Source: JAAGZL01 sp050297535
GTDB taxonomy: Bacteria; Pseudomonadota; Gammaproteobacteria; Chromatiales; Chromatiaceae
Length of the DNA stretch: 29,594 nt
Assembly: GCA_050297535.1 (NCBI GenBank)
Contig: JBNKSV010000027.1
Span: 1 to 29,594, forward strand
Reading direction: 5' to 3'
The translations under genes were made by a program, and so were the position numbers. The first letter of the stretch is position 1. The number at the start of each line of letters is the position of its first letter. Positions 24,084 to 29,594 of the stretch are shown piece after piece. The notes under the pieces are model-generated. The model worked only from the letters and a program-made list of their open reading frames with translations, searched no databases and was not told where the DNA came from.

Positions 24084-25802
24084 CTAACAATCACCAATAT
24101 AACGCCTTCTTTTAGTCTCTTTGATCTTGGAGACATCCACCAACAGAAAGCCATCGGTACAGCCGGAAAAATCCGGGTCTATCCCAAAATCCAGGAACTT
24201 CACCCCGCCCTCTTCACACAGATCCGAATACTGTTTGTAGAGAGTTGGTATGCCCATATTTTGCATTGATAGTTGATGTTTCAACTCTTTCTGATCATGG
24301 TTGAAATCATCGCCCTTGAATATATCTCGGAACTCTTCCCGGGCCTTATCGCAAAGCTGGCAGGGATTATTTGATGTAACCAATCGTTCTTGATGATTGA
24401 AATATGTGCCGTAAAAATAGATCAACATATCCCTAGATTCCGGCGGGTAGTGGGCGCTGATGCTTACCGGGCCAAACAGATATCTAATCTCCGGATGATG
24501 CCTTATATATGCCCCAAGACCCTGCCACAGATAGTCCAACGCCCGTGATCCCCAATAGCGCGGCTGGACAAAACTACGGCCCAGTTCCAAGGAGTTCTCC
24601 AGATATGCATCGAACGCCTCATGGAACTTGAACAGGTTGGCGGAATAGAATCCCTCCTTACCGATTTTATCCAGGATATGATTGCCCTCTCCCAGACGAT
24701 AGGCCCCCACGATCTCCAGAGACTCATTGTCCCACAACACCAAATGCCGGTAATGCTGATCATATTTGTCCAAGTCGCGGCGCTCGCCGGTACCCTCTCC
24801 CACCTTGCGGAAACTAAGCTCGCGCAGCCTTCCTATCTCACGCATCAGGCTAGACTCGGGAAACCAGTTGCAAAGTATGATCTGTTTCCCGTCACTGGTT
24901 TCACCCAGCAACTCCCCTTGGCGTAGTTCTTGTTTGATGATCTGCCGCGATTCAGGGTGGGCTATGCTCTTCTCAGTCTGAAACAGTCCCGGCTTTTTCC
25001 CTGCAAGACGATACAGATGACTGCGTAACATCTTTGCCAGGGTTTTATTCCTGAGTCCATTCTGCTCAAGATATCTAATTGGTATAAGCTCACCCACCCG
25101 GAAACCGATCACATTGGCGCGTTGCCGAAATATCTCCTGCACCAGGAACAGCGCGGAAAGCGGTTTGGAAAGCATGGATATGCTATAGAACCAGGCTGAA
25201 TTACGCGCATCTATGTGAACGGGCAAGATCGGCGCTTCCGTGCGTTTCGCGAACTGTAGAAAGCCCTGTTTCCACTTGCCATCGCGTATCCCGTTGGGGC
25301 GCAATCTGGAGACCTCGCCGGCAGGAAAGACGATCAATGCTTCATCCCGCCTCAGACAATCGAGTATCTTCTGAACACTGCTCTTACTGGTTGCGCCATT
25401 TATATTATCTACGGTCAGAAGCAACTCTCTGATAGGCTGCATAGCCGTCAGCATATCGTTTGCCACAACCTTTACGTCTTTACGCACACTGCTCACCATC
25501 TGTATCAGTGATAGCGCATCCAACGCCCCCAGTGGATGATTGGCTATTATCACCACCCGCCCGGTTGGCGGTATGTTTTCCAGCTCTTTGCGAGACACGG
25601 TGTAGTCGAGATCAAAATACTCCAACACCTTTTCGATGAAGTCCAATCCCTCAAGCCCGCTGTGTTCCTCCAGAAACCTGTTGGTCTCCGTCTCGTGGAA
25701 CAGGATTCTCAGCAAACTTATTGTAGGTTTGGTTATTAGCTTGGGTTTATTAACTACAAGGGTGGGGAAACGCTCGGTTATGACTTGCTCTATGCTCAGC
25801 AT
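24084..25802 (-). CDS. olsF: Bifunctional ornithine lipid synthase (OlsF-like): O-acyltransferase plus N-acyltransferase
   Basis: The protein has two acyltransferase modules. The N-terminal half (about 30-280) is a lysophospholipid-acyltransferase-like domain with IANHPLGALDALSL and the later FPAGEVSRLRPNG. The histidine-aspartate motif is HX5D rather than the usual HX4D. The C-terminal half (about 300-570) resembles OlsB/GNAT-like N-acyltransferases (EIGRLRELSFRKVGEGTG, DLDKYDQHYRHLVLWD, ELGRSFVQPRYWG). This order matches OlsF, which makes ornithine lipids from ornithine and acyl-ACP. An ATG at 25802 (572 residues) is preferred, since GAGAGA lies 7 bases upstream; an in-frame TTG at 25853 would add 17 residues with no Shine-Dalgarno. 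Confidence 0.82.
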   Translation of the reverse strand: MLSIEQVITERFPTLVVNKPKLITKPTISLLRILFHETETNRFLEEHSGLEGLDFIEKVLEYFDLDYTVSRKELENIPPTGRVVIIANHPLGALDALSLIQMVSSVRKDVKVVANDMLTAMQPIRELLLTVDNINGATSKSSVQKILDCLRRDEALIVFPAGEVSRLRPNGIRDGKWKQGFLQFAKRTEAPILPVHIDARNSAWFYSISMLSKPLSALFLVQEIFRQRANVIGFRVGELIPIRYLEQNGLRNKTLAKMLRSHLYRLAGKKPGLFQTEKSIAHPESRQIIKQELRQGELLGETSDGKQIILCNWFPESSLMREIGRLRELSFRKVGEGTGERRDLDKYDQHYRHLVLWDNESLEIVGAYRLGEGNHILDKIGKEGFYSANLFKFHEAFDAYLENSLELGRSFVQPRYWGSRALDYLWQGLGAYIRHHPEIRYLFGPVSISAHYPPESRDMLIYFYGTYFNHQERLVTSNNPCQLCDKAREEFRDIFKGDDFNHDQKELKHQLSMQNMGIPTLYKQYSDLCEEGGVKFLDFGIDPDFSGCTDGFLLVDVSKIKETKRRRYIGDC

Positions 25803-25906
25803 TTGGCTATCTCTCACTATGTTTGAGAGAACGTTACCCGTTAAGTATTGCAATCGCTTTACAATTACATTGCGGGATTGTTACCACTCAGCACATCTGC
25901 GCTTTT

Positions 25907-25982
25907 CCTCTCGCAAAGACGCTAAGAACGCCAAGCAAAAAACAACTTGAACTCTTCGCAAGCCTAGCGTCTAGGCGAGAGG
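25907..25982. repeat. Inverted repeat of CTCGCAAAGACGC type
   Basis: CCTCTCGCAAAGACGCTA (25907-25924) pairs with TAGCGTCTAGGCGAGAGG (25965-25982) at 16 of 18 positions. Between them lie AGAACGCCAAG and an A-rich stretch. This word family is a common intergenic repeat in proteobacteria. It fills most of the 214-bp gap between the OlsF gene and the protease-hydrolase gene. Confidence 0.6.
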
Positions 25983-26016
25983 TTTACTTCAACACCACGA
26001 GCACATACTGACGCGG

Positions 26017-27825
26017 TCAATATTTCAAGCTATCTTCGGTAAAAGGCACCGCTGGGGCACTCCCTAGTACTCTACGCAGTATATGGTTCATAGTATAAGG
26101 ATCGTTATCGAAACCCCCATGGGATTTACTTCTGGTGCGCTGTCCTTCAATGCCGTTAGAGTAGATAAACTGAGGCAAGGAGCCTGCAACCTGCACAAGG
26201 TTAGCAAACTTTTCCATGCCCAGAATAGGATTCTCCGGCGTCCTCTCAAAGGCGTTTGATACCAGATATAGCAGTGACTTGCGATAGACCATTCCCACAT
26301 TGTCATCCAACTCAAGACTATCTTTCAGACAATATATGACCAACTCTTTCAGCTTGATATTAGACTTCTTCTGCAACACCGGCAGATATGTGCGCTGATA
26401 AAGGTCTAGGCTACAAGCCGGTGCCATAAGTGAACAACTGGTGAAGGTGATATTGCTGCGCTTGAGGGTTTGTAACAGATGGCCGATTACTACAGCACCG
26501 GTGCTATGTCCTATAAGATGCAGCTTGACATTACGGTTGCTCTTCTTGAGATTTGTAATAAACCTGCCCAATGCGTCCGTTCCCGCGCCATCTTTGGTAA
26601 AGGCGTCCTGGGCATCCTGTTTCATCTCTTCCCATAACAGTGTCCCAGGACGGCGCACCAGTCCCTCGATAAAGCGATCTGTTAAATCAGTAATCCCGGC
26701 AGTCCTTTCCGCGGCTGAATTCTCTTTGCGGAAGATCAAATCCTTCAGCTCTTCGATGATGCCGGTATCATACATAATATGGAATGGATAGATACCATTC
26801 GCCTTGTAGGTATCCTTCATAGCGGCGATGCGATTAGCAGAGTCTTCAGGAGAATTCAGACCACCGTGCACATAAACGAGCAGGTGTTTGTATTTAGTAC
26901 TGCATGCAAACCGCTGCGCCGTCTGTTCCACGTCCTCAGGGGTGCTCCAGTAACGTCCGCTCTCTTTATATTTCCCGTCATCAATGTGAATAAAGTGCCC
27001 GGCAATCTCGCTACGGGGCGTGGCGGATTTCAGAACTTTGGTGGATTCACTGCTGGCCAGACGCGCAGCACCAGGCTGTATGCCGAATATCTGTGGTGTT
27101 GGTAACGCCATACGGAATACCCAGGCATCCATGATATTTTCTATCCAGTCCTCATAGCTCCAGAGCGCTACCCCGTTGTCGCCCCACTTCTTGCCCCAGG
27201 AGTTTTGCACCCAGAATCCTTTATCGTTGTAACCGACAATGATAAAGGCATGACCACCAAGCACATTTGCGCTCTGCTCAATGACACCGGCCTTCGGCGC
27301 CTGCCAGCCGGTATGTATCTTGGCCGATACCGCGATAACCCCGGTCTCATTCAACGCTGAGTGAAAATGGCAGATGAGCGGCATAATCCGATAGTATGCA
27401 CCCAGGGTATGCCCCCGGGCGTTGATGGCTGCCTCTATGCTGAGCTCGCCTTTATTGGGTCCAGTGCGGTAAGGCCAGAAAGACTCCTCGCACACACCCA
27501 TGTTATTCCATCCGCGAATGGCCCCCCGCAGACTGGATCCATCATAATCCTCCCCCGGCCACTCATCACTGCGTTTCGCCATCTCGTATAGCATGCGCGG
27601 GCTTACCTGGATGTCCCGTCCGGCACGCTGATTCAGCATATTAATAGCGCCGGCGACGGCGAATCCCGTACAGGCGCCTTCGCTCTTTTGGTCCAGAATA
27701 ATACGTCTAGTGTGAACTTGCGGGTCGATATATTCTTGAAGGTCGATCAGGGGTGGTTGGTAGATCCAGTCTCGAATATCGGGAACGTCAGCGGTTGCAT
27801 TGGTTTTGCGGTTGTATTGCGCCAT
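26017..27825 (-). CDS. Papain-like (C1) cysteine protease fused to an alpha/beta serine hydrolase
   Basis: This is a 602-residue protein with no signal peptide. Residues about 15-240 form a papain-type domain: Gln46 and Cys52 in DQKSEGACTGFAVAG, His192 in LGGHAFIIVGY, and Asn208 in WVQNSWGKKWGDNG, a full catalytic set without a propeptide. A linker of about 70 residues leads to an alpha/beta-hydrolase domain (about 310-590). That domain has an oxyanion-type LLVYVHGGLNS, the nucleophile Ser441 in LIGHSTGAVVIG, and a probable catalytic His569 in SHGGFDNDPYTMN. The start has a perfect AGGAGG Shine-Dalgarno. Each domain belongs to a known superfamily; the substrate, partners and biological role of the fusion are unknown to me. 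Confidence 0.88.
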   Translation of the reverse strand: MAQYNRKTNATADVPDIRDWIYQPPLIDLQEYIDPQVHTRRIILDQKSEGACTGFAVAGAINMLNQRAGRDIQVSPRMLYEMAKRSDEWPGEDYDGSSLRGAIRGWNNMGVCEESFWPYRTGPNKGELSIEAAINARGHTLGAYYRIMPLICHFHSALNETGVIAVSAKIHTGWQAPKAGVIEQSANVLGGHAFIIVGYNDKGFWVQNSWGKKWGDNGVALWSYEDWIENIMDAWVFRMALPTPQIFGIQPGAARLASSESTKVLKSATPRSEIAGHFIHIDDGKYKESGRYWSTPEDVEQTAQRFACSTKYKHLLVYVHGGLNSPEDSANRIAAMKDTYKANGIYPFHIMYDTGIIEELKDLIFRKENSAAERTAGITDLTDRFIEGLVRRPGTLLWEEMKQDAQDAFTKDGAGTDALGRFITNLKKSNRNVKLHLIGHSTGAVVIGHLLQTLKRSNITFTSCSLMAPACSLDLYQRTYLPVLQKKSNIKLKELVIYCLKDSLELDDNVGMVYRKSLLYLVSNAFERTPENPILGMEKFANLVQVAGSLPQFIYSNGIEGQRTRSKSHGGFDNDPYTMNHILRRVLGSAPAVPFTEDSLKY

Positions 27826-28073
27826 TTTGAACCTCCTGTCTGGCTAGCTGTTTAATCCGTCATACCAGTAATTACCTTATAAACAAAAGGTATTCAAAAG
27901 TGAAGGCTCAATACGCCATTTAAGGACAAAAGTTTGATTCAAAGTCGCTTATACAAGACAAAAGAAGATAGCTATTACTGCATGTATACGAAGTTCATTA
28001 CCATGCTTAAGCCATGGTTAGGGACGAGACTGAGTGGGCTTATTAATTGGGATTTTAATCTACTTGATGCCAC

Positions 28074-28088
28074 AGTCGCTTGTTATAC
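28074..28088 (-). other. Possible degenerate attC end after the second cassette gene
   Basis: On the minus strand GTATAACAAGCGACT begins with a 6/7 match to the attC box RYYYAAC and overlaps the stop codon of the 28083-28418 gene, as is common in cassettes. No matching GTTRRRY box or good stem was found downstream. A shortened echo, GTATAAGCGACT, occurs at 27943-27954. Confidence 0.3.
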
Positions 28089-28418
28089 ACTACCCCTACC
28101 TTTGATTATTGAAAACAGTTTAGTATGCCGAGCAATACCAATAGAGAATAACACTAGGCCTATTGGTTGTAGGTTAATAATTAAGCTGGACACTTTATAA
28201 AATAACCCTTGATTTTGCTCAAAGGAATACTGTGAATTAGAGAAGTAAAGAGAAATTAAAAAGCTCCCTAATATTGCAATTGCCATAAAAGCAGCACCAA
28301 CTATCATTTCTGCGCTTCCTTCTCTCCATCTTTTTTGAATCAACAGCACTACACTAGACCCAAACAACAGTAAAACTCCTGGAATGGTTAGTAGAAACGG
28401 AATGCTTGGTTCTGTCAT
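28083..28418 (-). CDS. Small membrane protein, cassette gene
   Basis: This is a 111-residue protein with three predicted membrane helices: about 7-27 (PFLLTIPGVLLLFGSSVVLLI), 38-59 (MIVGAAFMAIAILGSFLISLYF) and 76-95 (SSLIINLQPIGLVLFSIGIA). The family is not recognised. The ATG has AGGAAA about 7 bases upstream and starts 18 bases after the recombination-site box GTTATGC of the attC. Base composition is clearly AT-richer than the housekeeping genes. The layout (attC box, ribosome-binding site, single small gene) is that of an integron cassette. Confidence 0.72.
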   Translation of the reverse strand: MTEPSIPFLLTIPGVLLLFGSSVVLLIQKRWREGSAEMIVGAAFMAIAILGSFLISLYFSNSQYSFEQNQGLFYKVSSLIINLQPIGLVLFSIGIARHTKLFSIIKGRGSV

Positions 28419-28436
28419 GCTTGTTTCCTATTTTGT

Positions 28437-28508
28437 GCATAACGACCAAGCTCATTTGCGCGAATGCAGCGCAGCGAAATGAGCGTCAAATGGAGCGCCT
28501 GGTTAGGC
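28437..28508 (-). other. Integron attC recombination site
   Basis: Read on the minus strand, this 72-bp site begins GCCTAAC (perfect RYYYAAC) and ends GTTATGC (6/7 to GTTRRRY). The two boxes pair with a single mismatch. Inside, GCTCATTT and AAATGAGC are a perfect 8-bp inverted pair, with GC-rich inner pairing (GCTGCGC / GCGC). Length, box order and imperfect symmetry fit attC sites (about 57-141 bp). It lies 6 bp after one small gene and 18 bp before the next on the same strand. No integrase is in the window. Confidence 0.75.
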
Positions 28509-28514
28509 GAATTA

Positions 28515-28940
28515 CTAACCATAAACCCTCTTGAGAATAGGGCGGCGACCAGCGACATGTAGCCTGATATAAATACGCTTTCCTTTCATTGTTTTCCACC
28601 CCCAATCAAAGTGATTCATTTCGCTGAAATTGAGAGTCAAGCTTGAATGCGGATTGATTTGTACATCATGCGCATCTTCTTCGGGTGACTGGATATAGAT
28701 GTCTTTTTTAAATGGCCAAAGATGTGGCCTAAAGAAAACCTCCCAGTACGTCATAATTATTGGTTTTCCCGATAGGTTTCGAATATGGATGTCATTACCT
28801 ATGCTGGGTTCCCCAGTAAATCCATAACCCACATCGATTCGAAATCGATCACGCCAAAGTTCCCAGAGCTTAACTAATGCAAGCAGAGTAGATAAGCCTG
28901 CGCCCCACCAAGCGATATAGTTGATATTCGGATCTGCCAT
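28515..28940 (-). CDS. Unknown cassette protein with N-terminal membrane anchor
   Basis: This is a 141-residue protein starting MADPNINYIAWWG. One hydrophobic segment (about 8-30) is followed by a beta-rich domain: DVGYGFTGEPSIGNDIHIRN, the core of which is GEPSIGNDIHIRNLSGKPII, then MTYWEVFFRPHLWPF and GKRIYIRLHVAGRRP. I do not recognise the family. The ATG at 28940 is chosen over an upstream in-frame ATG at 29024, because the upstream codons lie within the insertion sequence, whereas 28940 has AAGGA 6-7 bases away and follows GTTAGGC by 11 bases. The gene ends 6 bp before the attC. Together these features define a complete gene cassette of about 515 bp. Confidence 0.75.
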   Translation of the reverse strand: MADPNINYIAWWGAGLSTLLALVKLWELWRDRFRIDVGYGFTGEPSIGNDIHIRNLSGKPIIMTYWEVFFRPHLWPFKKDIYIQSPEEDAHDVQINPHSSLTLNFSEMNHFDWGWKTMKGKRIYIRLHVAGRRPILKRVYG

Positions 28941-28951
28941 CGATTTCCTTC

Positions 28952-28958
28952 GCCTAAC
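28952..28958 (-). other. Cassette boundary core site GTTAGGC
   Basis: On the minus strand GTTAGGC is a perfect GTTRRRY box, 11 bases upstream of the cassette gene start. It should be the 3' end of the attC of a preceding cassette, but the rest of such a site is missing because IS-like sequence begins at the next base. Confidence 0.65.
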
Positions 28959-29594
28959 GAGCCTGTCGAAAAACCTGTTTGAGAAAAACAGATTTCTGCT
29001 TTGTAATTTTACGACTGTGCTCATTCATTGATTTTGTTGTTTTATCTCTAGTTGCTTCTCAGTTGAGAAAATACACCATATTTCCTCTATCTCTACGCCC
29101 ATTCCCATCCATAACGGTGAATCTTCAGTATATTGTGTAACATCATCATCAATTTCCATTGCCCGTCAACCTTGCGTTTCCCTCGGTAACTGAATCGCTT
29201 GATCCCGATGGCGTCGGTGATATGACCAAATACCGGCTCCACCGTGCCCAGCCGTCGGCTGTAGATATGTCGACCGTGTGGACTGTCGATCTTGCGTTTC
29301 ATACGTTCGATGACGCCAGTCTTCTGTTCTTCGGTGATGTCCAGCGCAACATTGATCTGGCGCGGCGTACGTTGGGTCTCGCTTCTCAAACAACGCTTTC
29401 TGAGTCCACAGGTATTGCAGTCCTGTTCATAAGCCTGAAACTGCATGAACAGGTGGTGTCCAATCCGAGCCCGTTTCGCCTTCACCCACATCTGGTTGCC
29501 TGCCGGGCAGGTGCAGCTTTGTTGGTTGAGGTTGATGATGAATTCACTCTGGCTGAAGCGCTCCTTCTCTTTGCGCTTATTCCTCTCGGCCGGT
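28959..29594 (-). mobile_element. IS1182-type insertion sequence, partial
   Basis: The transposase gene runs off the right edge. The presumed terminal end starts GAGCCTGTCGAAAAACC at 28959, next to the attC core box, and is followed by a small hairpin CTGTTT-GAGAA-AAACAG (28975-28991). The other end is outside the window, so the terminal inverted repeat and target duplication cannot be checked; the exact boundary is inferred. Confidence 0.6.
29093..29594 (-). CDS. IS1182 family transposase, C-terminal part
   Basis: The frame stays open to the right edge (first complete codon at 29593 on the minus strand), giving 167 residues. SQSEFIINLNQQSCTCPAGN and the paired-cysteine stretch DCNTCGLRKRCLRSE form the zinc-ribbon-like part typical of IS1182/DUF772 transposases. 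RRLGTVEPVFGHITDAIGIKRF carries the conserved C-terminal Glu of the DDE triad and its surroundings. The C-terminus GQWKLMMMLHNILKI is also usual. Only the last third is in the window, so whether the element is intact is unknown. Confidence 0.88.
   Translation of the reverse strand, partial: PAERNKRKEKERFSQSEFIINLNQQSCTCPAGNQMWVKAKRARIGHHLFMQFQAYEQDCNTCGLRKRCLRSETQRTPRQINVALDITEEQKTGVIERMKRKIDSPHGRHIYSRRLGTVEPVFGHITDAIGIKRFSYRGKRKVDGQWKLMMMLHNILKIHRYGWEWA

Noticed and set aside
25854..26016. Short gene between the OlsF and protease-hydrolase genes
   Set aside because: The short frames there lie in the CTCGCAAAGACGC inverted repeat and lack ribosome-binding sites.
27934..28200. 88-residue plus-strand frame
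   Set aside because: It overlaps the better-supported three-helix membrane protein on the minus strand and has no good ribosome-binding site.
28941..29024. 28-residue N-terminal extension of the cassette gene
   Set aside because: It reads through the attC core box into IS sequence; the internal ATG at 28940 has the ribosome-binding site and the expected cassette spacing.

Overview
The window reads as a chromosomal segment of a gammaproteobacterium. The evidence is the run nrdR-ribD-ribE-ribB-ribH-nusB-thiL-pgpA, the carA-carB-greA cluster, and a separate sucA-sucB-lpdA operon. The housekeeping genes are moderately GC-rich. Several intergenic repeat families are of types common in Chromatiales, Thiotrichales and other environmental gammaproteobacteria. 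No marker gene here fixes the genus.

Layout, left to right. (1) 1-401 is the 3' end of an LTA-synthase-like sulfatase gene. (2) 492-8230 is a plus-strand housekeeping block: glyA, nrdR, the riboflavin genes (ribD, ribE, a ribBX-type ribB, ribH), nusB, a small membrane protein, thiL and pgpA. (3) 8262-9509 holds a secreted retropepsin-like protease and a shikimate kinase homologue. (4) 9674-15023 holds carA, carB and greA. Between carA and carB sits a frameshifted GxxExxY gene enclosed by a perfect 30-bp inverted repeat. (5) 15024-16457 has no credible gene and is packed with palindromic repeats, including an element of about 500 bp whose two arms are inverted copies of each other. (6) 16458-17285 holds a small conserved protein and a convergent OsmC-family gene. 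(7) 17465-23106 is the minus-strand 2-oxoglutarate dehydrogenase operon (sucA, sucB, lpdA), diverging from a TonB-family gene. (8) 24084-27825, minus strand, holds an OlsF-like bifunctional acyltransferase and an unusual fusion of a papain-like protease to a serine hydrolase. (9) 27826-29594 is AT-richer accessory DNA. It contains two small genes laid out like integron gene cassettes, a convincing attC site between them, and an IS1182-type insertion sequence starting exactly at a cassette boundary.

How the genes work together. RibD, RibB, RibH and RibE cover the riboflavin route except GTP cyclohydrolase II, because the C-terminal domain of RibB has lost its zinc-binding cysteines; a separate ribA is predicted elsewhere. 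CarA and CarB form carbamoyl-phosphate synthetase. SucA, SucB and Lpd form the complete 2-oxoglutarate dehydrogenase complex. OlsF would make ornithine lipids.

The items most worth a second look are the cassette/attC/IS junction (28437-28959), the two-catalytic-domain protein (26017-27825), the inverted-repeat unit splitting carAB (10834-11297), and the long palindromic element (15440-15950).
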